A stretch of 64,000 bases of DNA from NCBI GenBank assembly GCA_016713025.1, contig JADJPZ010000004.1, positions 1,302,001 through 1,366,000 on the forward strand. Direction: 5' to 3'. The notes under the pieces are model-generated. The model saw only the letters and a list, made by a program, of their open reading frames with translations. It made no database searches and had not been told where the DNA came from. The number at the start of each line of letters is the position of its first letter. The first letter of the stretch is position 1. The DNA is from Saprospiraceae bacterium (GTDB lineage: Bacteria; Bacteroidota; Bacteroidia; Chitinophagales; Saprospiraceae). Below are positions 29,788 through 39,396 of the stretch, piece after piece. A program made the translations under genes and the position numbers.

Positions 29788-31032
29788 ATGTTATATAGTT
29801 TTCTTCGCGTTCTGGTGGGATTTACTCTTAGAATATTTTTCCAAAAAATTTATATCACGGGTACGGAGTATGTACAACATTCCAAGCCTCAGCTTATAGC
29901 CAGTAATCATCCAAGTGGTTTTCTGGAGCCACTCATCATGGCATGTTTTTTCCCAAAACCGCTTCATTTTCTGGTGCGAGGAGATGTCTTCGACAACCCA
30001 TTTCTGAAACCTTTACTGCGAGGCACCAACCAGATTCCGGTTTTCAGATTTAAAGATGGATTTTCAAGACTTCGTGAAAACAATCAATCTATAGATGAAA
30101 GCCTTCAGGTATTGAAAAATAACCACAATCTTCTTATTTTTGCAGAAGGCAATACTCAAAGTATCAAACAACTCAGGCCGCTGCAGAAGGGTATCTCAAG
30201 GATTGCCTTTCAGTCCATGGAACAAAATCCGGAATCTGAACTGGAAATCTTACCTGTAGGAATCAATTTCAGCCAGTTTTTGAGTTTTAATGAAGTGATC
30301 ATGCTTCGCATTGGCCAACCCGTCAAGGTGAGCAACTACATCACAGAATATAATACAGACAAAAACTCCGGCCATCACAAAATCCTCGATGATGTTTTTT
30401 GTGCAATGAAAAAAAATGTAATCCATCTCGAGCACCAGGAAAGAATTCATATTTTTGAGAAGCTGAGCATACTTCAGAATTTGTCACATGACGAAAAATA
30501 CTCTCCTATTTACTCAAATTCATCTGAAATGCTGGACAAAGCGATCTTACTCGCTAAAAAAACTGACAATCTGGATGATGAAAAGTGTCAAATGATCTCA
30601 GAAGAATTGCGTGTTTTTGAAAAAAATATCAAGTCAAAAGGTGTAAAATTTAAAGATCTAAAGAAAAAACCTTTTAATATTATTAATCTTTTATTATTGA
30701 TCATCGGTTTTATACCTGCTTTGGCCGGTCTTATTTTCCATTTTGTTCCCTTGGCAGCGGGTTATGCTTTTATGAAAAAAAATGTTAAGGCGCTGGAATT
30801 TAAATCTTCGATCCTGATGGTGGCAGACCTGGCATTGCTGTTGATATATTATCTTATTTTGATAACCACTATTTTTGTGTTGGGTTTACCTATATATATC
30901 ATATTGATTTCTTTTTTAAGCGGCATTTGGCTAAGGTTTTATTACAGCTCGTGGAAGACATTTTCATTCCTAAGAACCAGTGCTTTTGATAAAATCAATA
31001 GCGATGCTGAAGCCATTTTGAACAAACTTTAA
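29788..31032 (+). CDS. PlsC-like 1-acylglycerol-phosphate acyltransferase family protein
   Basis: The acyltransferase motif NHPSGFLEP (HX4E instead of the usual HX4D) is near residue 39, followed by GTNQIPVFRFKDG and LLIFAEGNTQ in place of FPEG. Two strong hydrophobic segments lie in the C-terminal third (NIINLLLLIIGFIPALAGLIF; LALLLIYYLILITTIFVLGL). It is a membrane lipid acyltransferase by family; substrate undetermined. 414 aa, intact. Confidence 0.85.
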   Translation: MLYSFLRVLVGFTLRIFFQKIYITGTEYVQHSKPQLIASNHPSGFLEPLIMACFFPKPLHFLVRGDVFDNPFLKPLLRGTNQIPVFRFKDGFSRLRENNQSIDESLQVLKNNHNLLIFAEGNTQSIKQLRPLQKGISRIAFQSMEQNPESELEILPVGINFSQFLSFNEVIMLRIGQPVKVSNYITEYNTDKNSGHHKILDDVFCAMKKNVIHLEHQERIHIFEKLSILQNLSHDEKYSPIYSNSSEMLDKAILLAKKTDNLDDEKCQMISEELRVFEKNIKSKGVKFKDLKKKPFNIINLLLLIIGFIPALAGLIFHFVPLAAGYAFMKKNVKALEFKSSILMVADLALLLIYYLILITTIFVLGLPIYIILISFLSGIWLRFYYSSWKTFSFLRTSAFDKINSDAEAILNKL

Positions 31033-31140
31033 ATCAAAAAATAAGAATTTCCTGTAAATCCGCCATATCGAACATAAAATCATTTATGATTCTTTTCTTC
31101 TGTAACACTTGGAAGGTCATAATTATCAATATTATTAGCC

Positions 31141-31413
31141 ATGAAATATTATAAAGAAATTCTTATTGCTGAAGCGATAATATTTACAATATTCTGGGCA
31201 AGCAATGAATATCTGGCAACATTGTTAACATTTATAGCTGTTCCTATTTTTAGCTCAATCCTGATCATCTCCCTGATAGCTGAAAAGATAGAATCATCAA
31301 AAATTGGGAAAATATATTTTATTTTAATGGCAGGATTGGCTTTGGTTCCGGCTATCATATTTGGTGTGATGACAGTAATTAATGGAGGCACAAGCTTTGA
31401 TTGGGGAAAGTAA
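31141..31413 (+). CDS. small hypothetical membrane protein
   Basis: The 90-aa product has three hydrophobic stretches (IAEAIIFTIFWAS; LLTFIAVPIFSSILIISLIA; ILMAGLALVPAIIFGVMT) and the GGTSFDWGK C-terminus. No family recognised. The clean ATG, length and membrane pattern suggest a real gene; 109 nt downstream of the acyltransferase on the same strand. Confidence 0.6.
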   Translation: MKYYKEILIAEAIIFTIFWASNEYLATLLTFIAVPIFSSILIISLIAEKIESSKIGKIYFILMAGLALVPAIIFGVMTVINGGTSFDWGK

Positions 31414-31695
31414 TCGTAGATATTGACTCACGCCAATCCTATAAAAGCATAGAAAATATAGAAAAAAAACATCCTCTCATGTTTATTAGGTTAGTCGCTT
31501 TCTTTCAGAATAAGATATTATAGGTAAGTCGATGATTAGTAGCCATATATATATTGATATCGAGAAAAATTATTTTTTCAATTTGCGATTATTTTTTTTC
31601 AAATTGTACAATTTATCAAATTTGATTCCGTTAGTAAAAAACATACAATATTAATTGATGTTATTCAAAACAGGATGTAAAGCAACTTAAAACAT

Positions 31696-33305
31696 ATGAG
31701 AATTATACCAATCTGCCTTTTCACTTTGTTATCTATTTGTTTGTATGCTGGTAATGGTACACCCACAAATGGCATCATCATAAAGTGTACAGAAAAAAAG
31801 TGAAATCTATTAAATCTAAATTAAATTCAGCTAGAGCAGCAGAAATCAAATATGAAAATTTAGGAGTAGGTAGTGACCTTTTTTTGATCACTGGAAGTAT
31901 TGACGATAGTTATATTTATGAATATTGCAGGAAAGAAGGAGGTGTTGAAGCTTTAGAGTATAATTATAGACTTGACTCCAGAATCAAGCCTAACGATACA
32001 CGTACTGGAGATCAGTATTACCTTGAAACTATAAAGGCTTTTCAAGCCTGGGATTTGGTGACTGGAGGCAAAAACTTTGCTGGCAAGGAAATTGTGATCG
32101 GGGTCATAGATGAAGGGTTTGAAATTACTCATGAAGACCTTAAAGACAATATATATATTAATCCAGATGAAATCGTAAGAGATGGAATAGATAATGATGG
32201 AAATGGTTGGAAAGATGATGTGAATGGTTGGAACATAAAAAATAGCAATGGAACACATGATCTAACAAGCCACGGCACTAATGTAATTGGTGTTATGGGG
32301 GCAAAAGGAAATAACCAGCTAGGAATTTCAGGTATCAGTTGGAATGTGAAAATTTTGCCAGTAACTATAGGCAATTTCGTTAGTGATGTCATCAAGGGAT
32401 ACCAATATCTTTTGGCAGAGAAATCGGCGTATATCAGCTCAGGAGGCAATAAAGGAGCAAATATTGTTGTCACCAATTATTCAGGTGGTCTGCCAAAAGC
32501 ATTCGCCAGTGATCATCCGATCTGGTGTGGCTTGTACGACAATCTTGGGATTCAAGGTATGCTGAATGTAGTTGCTACTACCAATGATAATGACAATGTC
32601 GAAGTAGTAGGAGACATGCCTTCAACATGCCTCAGTAACTACTTACTGGTAGTTAGCAGTACCAATAAAGCTGACGAAATCGCTTCTAGAGGTTTCGGAA
32701 GTTTAAGTGTGGACATTTCAGCTCCTGGTGAATCCATTTTAACCACTGAGTTAACAACAAAAGGAAAATACAGAACTGATTCTGGAACATCACTTTCAAC
32801 ACCTATGGTTGCGGGTGCGGCAGCTTTGCTTTTCTCCATCAAATGTGAAGCTTTCCATGATATAGTCTCAAAAGATTCAAAATCATCTGTGCTTAAAGTC
32901 AAGGAAGCATTGATGGCTGGAGTTGACAAAAAGAATTCACTTTCGAAAAAGACAGTTTCAGAAGGTCGTATGAATATTTTGAATAGCCTCAATATATTAT
33001 TGAAAGATAATTGCAGTAAAGAATTATCCCCTGTCGGTGATCTAAAGATAACCCAAATCAGATTTAATGAAGGTACAATCACTATTGACTATCTCAGTCC
33101 CGATACCGAGGAGTTGACTTTAAATCTTTTCGGTAGTGACGGAAAATTGGTTTACACTTCTAAATTTGTCCCTCCACTCTTCGGAATAAAACAATTAACA
33201 TTCACTCCTGACTTACAATTATCAGGACTTTATTATTATTGCAGCATTATTTCAGGCCAAAATATAGCCAGCAAAGGATTTACTGTGCAGGATGTATCTA
33301 AGTAG
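31696..33305 (+). pseudogene. secreted S8 (subtilase) peptidase, frameshifted after signal peptide
   Basis: ATG at 31696 gives a signal peptide (MRIIPICLFTLLSICLYAGN) but stops after 35 codons. The main frame (from 31785) continues the protein. The join lies in a 7-A run at 31793-31799: one extra A gives KCTEKKVKSIKSKL without a break. The catalytic triad is present: Asp in IGVIDEGFEITHEDL, His in SHGTNVIGVMGA, Ser in SGTSLSTPMVAGAAAL. The C-terminal ~85 residues (KITQIRFNEGTITIDYL...LSGLYYYCSII) look like a Por secretion tail. Without slippage, the product lacks its signal peptide. Homopolymer sequencing error is a real alternative. Confidence 0.75.
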
Positions 33306-34033
33306 TTTTCAAGGAACCCATTTTTTTAAAGGAAAAAATTGACTTTTTCCACTAATCCATAACACAAGGATTGAAAAGTTAGAGTATGTTTAAAATTTTT
33401 CTTACTTGCAAATCAAGAGATTATGGTTCTGACGATAAAATAATCAACGCATTTAGCTTGCCTGACAACTATGATAATAGGCGGGCAGGTGAACTTAATA
33501 GGGCAATTATTTTGAATTCAGGTTCATAATACATTGATTTTAAGGCAATAAAAATTTAAACATACTTTTATTACAAAATAGTTATATGAGCTAAATCTAG
33601 AATGTATGATGAATCAAGCTTCATTTTTTTCTATTATTCACATTGAAACCTGAATTTTTTCCATAGTTAAGGATAAATGTATGGGTAAATTAGGGTCACA
33701 ATTGTTGGGTTAACCCAACAGTTTCCAATAAATAGGAAAGCCCGTATAATTTGACAAAGTAGCATTAGAAACTTACAAATAATGGGTGTATCACATTTTT
33801 GCACTAAAATTGTTTAAACTGCCCGCTACCCTCATTCTGAAGAGCCTGTCAAGCTACGCTTGAGACGTCCCACCCTTTAACTCTTATCTACTAGGATAAT
33901 ACACTAAATTTTAAACTTAAAAATTATATAATATAGTGCAATTTGGGGATATACTAAAAAATATTAAGTTTCTGCACTTTTTTATCAAGCTGGTATCAAT
34001 AAATTTCTACATTTGCAACCAAAGATAAGTCAA
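33306..34033. other. intergenic region with repeat-derived sequence
   Basis: No gene is supported in this ~730-nt gap. It contains a probable MITE-like segment (33381-33568) and, at 33786-33836, a copy of a dispersed repeat (GGTGTATCACATTTTTGCAC ... CCCGCTACCCTCATTC) that recurs next to the IS110 element. Confidence 0.6.
33381..33568. mobile_element. possible MITE or IS relic with 17-20-bp terminal inverted repeats
   Basis: AGAGTATGTTTAAAATTTT at the left (33381) and AAAAATTTAAACATACT at the right (ending 33566) are inverted copies, enclosing ~150 bp of non-coding sequence. The same end sequence occurs once more at 61426-61443, upstream of the carbonic anhydrase gene. No target duplication is evident. 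Confidence 0.5.
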
Positions 34034-36829
34034 ATGAAAAATCCAGATTCATTCCATAAATATCAGCATATAGTCTTTCTGTTTCTACTCTTTACAATAG
34101 TCAATCCCTTTAAAATAATAAGTCAGGGCAGTAAAAAAATGACTCCGTCTGTTTATAGTGAATGGAATAGATTAAAGAATGTGAAAATCTCTGATTCGGC
34201 CCAAATAGTAACCTATACATTGGACAAAGAAGTCGGAGATAAACAACTATTGATTTTTGACAGGGCAAAAAACACCAGTCACCATTTTGACAGAGTAGTG
34301 AAACACATGCAGGATCCCAACGGAGAGTATGTCGTGATAGCACATGGCCTGTCTTATGACAGCATCAGAACTTTGAAGAGAAAAAAAACACCTAAAGATA
34401 AAATGCCAACAGACAGTCTGACCATTTTTAATATTAAAACATTAGAAAAAACCACCATTGCAGATGTTAAGGATTTCAATATCCCTGCAAAATACACAGG
34501 ATATGTGGCTTACACAATCAAAGAAAAAAACAATGAAACCAAAGACAGTTTAAAGTTCAATGAACCTAGAAAAAAACTTGTTTGCGAAAATCATAATCTC
34601 ATAGTGAGAAATCTGGGATCAGGTGAAAATGATACAATCAGATATATCAAAGATTTTGTAATGGCTGAAAAGCAACCATTTATATTATATTCTGTATGTC
34701 GTGGTGACAGTGTACCAAGTTATGATGTATATATCAAAAACCTTCAAAACAGAGAAGTCACTTTAGTCACAGAAAACAAAACTGAAGTGACCAATCTCAG
34801 TATCGATCAAAAAGGGCAACAATGGGCTTTTCTCGCTACTGACCAAAAATCTGAAAAAGCCCAAAAACCTTATAGATTATATGCCGGCAATCCAAATGCA
34901 CCTGTTGCTGTTGATATTTCAGAAAAATTCATTATGCCCGAAGGTCATGTCATCAGCTCCAATCAAAAATTGACATGGACAGAATCGGGTAAAAGACTAT
35001 TTTTTGGCATTGCTCCCCTACTTCCTGAAAAAGACACCACCAAACTCGAAGATGAAATCGTGAATGTCGAGATATGGCACCACGACTCACCACGACTATA
35101 TACGCAAATGGAAGCATCGATAGAGAGCGACAGAAAAAAAACATTTGGTGTGATGTATGATACTGAAAGTTCAGATTTTCATCAGTTTGAAGATATTGAA
35201 TTCGACAAAAGTGTACAGTCTGTGAGGGGAGATGGCAGATATTTTCTGTTACTTCATTCAACACCATATCAGAAAGCAGTCACGTGGCAGGGTGAACTTT
35301 TGAAAGACATGTACCTTTATGATACTGCCTTGAAAAACAAGGTCAAAATCGGTAGTGCTGAATCCGGAAACCCCGCATTTTCGGCAGGTGGAAGATACCT
35401 ATACTGGTGGAGCAGACAGGATTCTATCTGGAAAACATATGACACCCAAACTTCAGCACTCGGATATCTTGGGTTATGGTCGATTTCCAGATTTCATGAT
35501 GAGGAGCATGATACACCCTCCCTTGCAGAAGGCTACGGTATTGCAGGATGGCTGAAAAATGACTCTATTGCTTTAGTATATGACAGATATGATATATATA
35601 GGATTGACCCCAAAGATGCATTCAACTATACCAATCTGACAAACGGCAGGGAAAGCAAAACTATCCATAGAGTAATACAGCCAGATCCTGACATCAGATA
35701 TATAGATCAGGATGTACCGTTATTGCTGCATCAACACAATGAAGATACTCGTGAAGAGTCCTACTCGTGGTTAGATTTGACATCAGGACAAATAACCAAA
35801 TCATTGAGTGGAGCTATTTCATTAACAAAAAATGTATTGAAAGCTGCCAAAGAAGATACATATATCTTTACACAGGAAAATTTCCAAACCTTTCCGGATC
35901 TTTTGTTGAGTAATAAAGATTTCAGTATGCACAAGAAGATTTCTGATGCTAATCCTCAACAAATCAACTATGGTTGGGGTACTGCAAAATCGTTCTCCTG
36001 GAAAAATCTCAGAGGTCAAAAAAACAATGGTATGGTGTTTTTTCCTCCAGGATTTGATCCCGAAAAAAAATATCCTCTCATCGTAAATTTTTATGAAAAA
36101 TCATCTGAAGGGATATACAAGCACAGTGCTCCGGAAGCAAACAGATCCACTATCAATTACACCTATTATACCAATCAGGGCTTCGTAATATTCAATCCTG
36201 ACATCAAATATTTGACAGGTCAACCCGGAGAAGATTGCTTCAATGCCGTAGAAAGCGGAGTCGACGAACTGCTAAAAAAAGGATATATCGATGAAAGCCG
36301 AATGGCACTCCAAGGGCACAGTTGGGGTGGATATCAGATAGCATACCTTCTCACCAAGACTGGCAGGTACAAATGTGCGGAGTCTGGTGCACCGGTCGTC
36401 AATATGGTAAGCGCCTATGGTGGCATAAGGTGGGAATCAGGGATGAGCAGGATGTTTCAGTATGAAAAGGCTCAATCCAGGCTGGGAGTTTCTTTATGGG
36501 ACAATGTAGGCCTATACCATAAAAACTCTCCGATCTATGAGATGACCAATGTCATGACCCCGGTTCTCATCATGCATAATGATGAAGACGGAGCTGTGCC
36601 CTGGTATCAGGGTATTGAGTACTACATGGCACTCCGAAGATTGGGCAAACCCGCATGGCTTCTCAATTACAATGGTGAACCACACTGGCCTGTTAAATGG
36701 CAGAATCGTCTTGATTTCAATATCCGGTTAGAGCAATTTTTCAAACATTATCTCATGGATGGTCCTTTGCCGATTTGGATGAAAGAGGGCAACACACCTT
36801 TAGAAAAAGGCATTCTGGATAAATATTAA
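34034..36829 (+). CDS. S9 family (prolyl oligopeptidase/DPP-like) peptidase
   Basis: ATG 34034 gives MKNPDSFHKYQHIVFLFLLF, a signal peptide. About 600 residues of irregular beta-propeller follow, then an alpha/beta-hydrolase domain: nucleophile Ser in LQGHSWGGYQIA (near residue 763), Asp in IMHNDEDGAVPWYQG, His in NGEPHWPVKW. A periplasmic serine peptidase acting on oligopeptides by family. 931 aa, intact. Followed 3 nt later by the HEAT-repeat gene. Confidence 0.88.
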   Translation: MKNPDSFHKYQHIVFLFLLFTIVNPFKIISQGSKKMTPSVYSEWNRLKNVKISDSAQIVTYTLDKEVGDKQLLIFDRAKNTSHHFDRVVKHMQDPNGEYVVIAHGLSYDSIRTLKRKKTPKDKMPTDSLTIFNIKTLEKTTIADVKDFNIPAKYTGYVAYTIKEKNNETKDSLKFNEPRKKLVCENHNLIVRNLGSGENDTIRYIKDFVMAEKQPFILYSVCRGDSVPSYDVYIKNLQNREVTLVTENKTEVTNLSIDQKGQQWAFLATDQKSEKAQKPYRLYAGNPNAPVAVDISEKFIMPEGHVISSNQKLTWTESGKRLFFGIAPLLPEKDTTKLEDEIVNVEIWHHDSPRLYTQMEASIESDRKKTFGVMYDTESSDFHQFEDIEFDKSVQSVRGDGRYFLLLHSTPYQKAVTWQGELLKDMYLYDTALKNKVKIGSAESGNPAFSAGGRYLYWWSRQDSIWKTYDTQTSALGYLGLWSISRFHDEEHDTPSLAEGYGIAGWLKNDSIALVYDRYDIYRIDPKDAFNYTNLTNGRESKTIHRVIQPDPDIRYIDQDVPLLLHQHNEDTREESYSWLDLTSGQITKSLSGAISLTKNVLKAAKEDTYIFTQENFQTFPDLLLSNKDFSMHKKISDANPQQINYGWGTAKSFSWKNLRGQKNNGMVFFPPGFDPEKKYPLIVNFYEKSSEGIYKHSAPEANRSTINYTYYTNQGFVIFNPDIKYLTGQPGEDCFNAVESGVDELLKKGYIDESRMALQGHSWGGYQIAYLLTKTGRYKCAESGAPVVNMVSAYGGIRWESGMSRMFQYEKAQSRLGVSLWDNVGLYHKNSPIYEMTNVMTPVLIMHNDEDGAVPWYQGIEYYMALRRLGKPAWLLNYNGEPHWPVKWQNRLDFNIRLEQFFKHYLMDGPLPIWMKEGNTPLEKGILDKY

Positions 36830-36832
36830 ATT

Positions 36833-37345
36833 ATGAATATCAGGGCTCATTTGCTTACAGAACACAGTAAGGCCATTACCGATAGTATTGTACATTGTGT
36901 TCAGGCAAATCCTGACAAATTGGGCGAACTCATGGCATGCTTTTTTGATCCAAACCTGAGAATTTGTCAAAGAGCAGCATGGTCTGTGGGAATATTGGGT
37001 AAAAAAAATCCTGAAATGATGTATCCCTATCTCCCTGACATGATCAACTATCTCCAAAATCCACCGCATGATGCTATAATCAGGAATACAGTCAGAACGT
37101 GGCAAACTATGAAAGTCCCGGAAGAGTATCAGGGAGAAATTTTCGAAATATGTTTTAAATATATCATACATCCGAAGTATCCTGCAGCTATCAGAGCATT
37201 CAGTATGTCGGTGTGTACCAAAATTGCAAAAGAAATTCCTGAACTAAAAGAAGAATTGATTCTCGCCATAAGCGACCAGCTTGAGTTTGGGTCGTCAGGT
37301 ATCATCAACAGAGGGAACAGAATGATTAAAGAGTTAAGTAAATAA
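36833..37345 (+). CDS. HEAT-repeat-like protein
   Basis: The 170-aa all-helical protein has repeated helix pairs (MACFFDPNLRICQRAAWSVGILGKK, DMINYLQNPPHDAIIRNTVRTW, YPAAIRAFSMSVCTKIAKE) resembling HEAT/ARM-like repeats. No signal peptide, so cytosolic. Its start lies 3 nt beyond the peptidase stop, indicating co-transcription. Function unknown. Confidence 0.7.
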   Translation: MNIRAHLLTEHSKAITDSIVHCVQANPDKLGELMACFFDPNLRICQRAAWSVGILGKKNPEMMYPYLPDMINYLQNPPHDAIIRNTVRTWQTMKVPEEYQGEIFEICFKYIIHPKYPAAIRAFSMSVCTKIAKEIPELKEELILAISDQLEFGSSGIINRGNRMIKELSK

Positions 37346-37474
37346 GTTGAGCACAATTCAGTTTCGTCAGGTCATTTATCCTTTCAAAAATCTGTCCACT
37401 GCAATAAAAATAAAGAACTACCAGATCAGGCTTTGCGTAACTAATCGTTCAGATCATTCAAGTTCAAATTTTCG

Positions 37475-37525
37475 TGTGTATAACAAATTGCACAAATTCA
37501 TATTTTCCTCCCCGCTACCCTCATT
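37475..37525 (+). repeat. dispersed GTGTATAAC...CCCGCTACCCTCATTC repeat
   Basis: This segment shares GTGTATAACAAATTGCAC and, 24 nt on, CCCGCTACCCTCATTC with 33786-33836; the last 16 nt are identical. The right flank of the IS cluster (about 42510-42545, minus strand) repeats GTGTGTATAACATATTGCAC. It directly abuts the left IS110 end and may be its preferred target context. Confidence 0.55.
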
Positions 37526-37583
37526 CCCTTATATGTTTGCATTTTAAAAATTAATGGTTTCAAGATAAACAAATAATTTATAA

Positions 37584-37730
37584 CTTGGCGGTTGAAGGGG
37601 AACACCCCTTGATACTTAGATATCGTCCTTTAGTGTCCCTTTCGCCAAGCTTAATCATGAGGTATAACTTGATACATTGATATCGTATAATATAAGGGAA
37701 TGTAAGGCTTGACATTTTTTAACACATTTT
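37584..37730 (+). ncRNA. candidate IS110 bridge RNA region, left copy
   Basis: CTTGGCG (37584-37590) pairs perfectly with CGCCAAG (37643-37649), enclosing an inner GGGGAACACCCC hairpin. Two nearly identical 19-mers, CTTGATACTTAGATATCGT (37608-37626) and CTTGATACATTGATATCGT (37668-37686), each fall in a predicted loop region 60 nt apart. IS110 elements are known to encode bridge RNAs with separate target- and donor-binding loops in this leader position. Fold, limits and pairing to DNA are inferred. Confidence 0.55.
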
Positions 37731-37744
37731 AAAGTAATTTATGT

Positions 37745-39134
37745 ATGAAAGTTGGATTTGGAGGACTGGACGCAAGTAAAGGTTATTGTGATTTCAGTTT
37801 AATTTCGAAGGGTAATGAATTTACTAATCGCAGGATGAATTTTATTGATAATCAATCCGGTCTTGATGAACTCAAAAAAGTCTTATCACAGGCACTTTTG
37901 TCTATTGATAAAATCTATTTGGCTATTGAAAGTACCGGTGGGTATGAAAACAATTGGTATAATCAATTGGTAAGTTTTGATAAGCGAATCATCATGTTCA
38001 GGATTAATCCGTTGCGGACACATCATGAGTCAAAAAGAATATGCATCGCAATATTAATGACGCCATCAGTAGTGAAATTATAGCTAGGCATGTATCTGAA
38101 AATTATGAGGAACTAGAGAAAGCCAAGCCTAGATCCTTACATTTTTATACTGCGAAACAGATGCACAAAACTATACAAGGATTTATTAAACAAAAGACGA
38201 GAAATATCAACCAACTTGAGAAAGTAGTGTATAGTTGTATTCCTGGTCTTTTAACTTTTAGTAAAAATGGCATGCCAAAATACATGTATAAATTACTTCA
38301 AAAGTATCCATCAAAGGCAAAGATATTAAATGCGAAAACAGCTTCTTTGGCTAAAATCAAAGGGTTAACCATGGAGAAGGCTGAGGCCATCCAAAAAGCG
38401 GTGAAGCTAGATTCAGGGTCGGGTAATACGATACTTACTGAGCTAAATATTAAAACATTGGCCCAAACTATTAACTTATTCTCCACCCAGATCAAAGAAC
38501 TTCAATCAGAACTTGCTAAACACGGAGCCAACGACTTAGCGGATTTATTAGTCACAATTCCTGGTTGCGGCATCGAGTCAGCAGTGTCATTAAGCATAGA
38601 AATAGAAGATATAAATCGATTTAACAGTGCCGCATCACTTTGTTGCTATTTTGGAGTACACCCAGAAAACCATACAAGTGGTGATATATCAAAGAAACCT
38701 AAAATGAGCAAAAAGGAAGTAGTTCATATAGGGGTACAATATACATGGTAGCTAAAAATGCGATTATGTATGACCCTTATTTTAAAGAGGTATATTCAAA
38801 TCAAAGAGCGAAAGGTAAGACCTATAACGATGCTTTAGGTGTAATAATGAACAAGTTAACAAGAGTGATCTATGGTATGCTTACAAACAAAGAGGCATAC
38901 GATTCATCAAAACCTAAAACAAAAAAAAAACAAACCAGTAGACGCAGATCAGCAAATAGAGAAGTTGGAAAAAGAAACCGCAGATTATAAGGCAGAGCTA
39001 GAAAAGATGCAAAACGCACCAGTTTCTCGAAGAGCAGAAAATAAAATAAAATAAAAAAGGCAATGGAAGAGTCTCAAAACTCAATTGAAGAGTTGCGCAC
39101 GAGATCAAAACCATTACCAAGTGCAAACATATAA
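37745..39134 (+). pseudogene. IS110-family transposase, multiply frameshifted (left copy)
   Basis: The N-terminal DEDD domain (GFGGLDASKGYCDFS, YLAIESTGGYENNWY) is in one frame. NINDAISSEIIARH through the Transposase_20-type C-terminal domain (ADLLVTIPGCGIESAVSLSIE, SLCCYFGVHPENHTSG) is in a second, and a C-terminal coiled coil (QQIEKLEKETADYKAELEKM) in a third. Breaks: near 38036 (one A missing), at the A5 run near 38710 (private to this copy), at the A10 run near 38925, and a 5-nt duplication near 39050 that creates a stop. As written it cannot make a full recombinase. Confidence 0.85.
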
Positions 39135-39172
39135 ATTTGTTTGAACTTGGTAATAAAAAACACCGCCAAATA

Positions 39173-39356
39173 GAGGCTGTAAAATATTTTGTGTAAACAA
39201 AACTTCAAAGAATTATGGCTGAATCAAATTATCCTCAAAGATAATTAAAATTTCATTATGAGTAATATGCCAGTTATGAATTGGCATTGTCCATTTAACT
39301 TGAATTTGCTGAATAGCAAGATATACAGATTTCAAGGCTGCCTGATCATTTGGAAA
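39173..39356. mobile_element. truncated 184-bp IS256-type end fragment
   Basis: This segment is identical to the first 184 bp of the adjacent IS256-family element (39357-39540) in the same orientation, starting with GAGGCTGTAAAATATTTTG. It abuts the left IS110 end and stops at TGGAAA, where the complete copy begins. The missing remainder of this copy is not found on the other side. Confidence 0.85.
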
Positions 39357-39396
39357 GAGGCTGTAAAATATTTTGTGTAAACAAAACTTCAAAGAA

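Larger units (their letters stand above)
37526..39172 (+). mobile_element. IS110-family element, left copy
   Basis: About 1.65 kb match the inverted copy at 40831-42472 nearly base for base; homology starts at CCTTATATGTTTGC and ends after CACCGCCAAAT. Subterminal TTATATGTTTGCA (left) is mirrored by TGCAAACATATAA near the right end. Contents: a structured non-coding leader of ~218 bp, a frameshifted transposase and a 3' hairpin (ATTACCAAGT...ACTTGGTAAT, 39113-39154). No long terminal inverted repeats, as usual for IS110. Confidence 0.85.

Noticed and set aside
33331..33350. GGAAAAA...TTTTTCC hairpin after the subtilase gene
   Set aside because: AT-only pairing apart from two G-C pairs and no T-tract beyond it; too weak to call a terminator.
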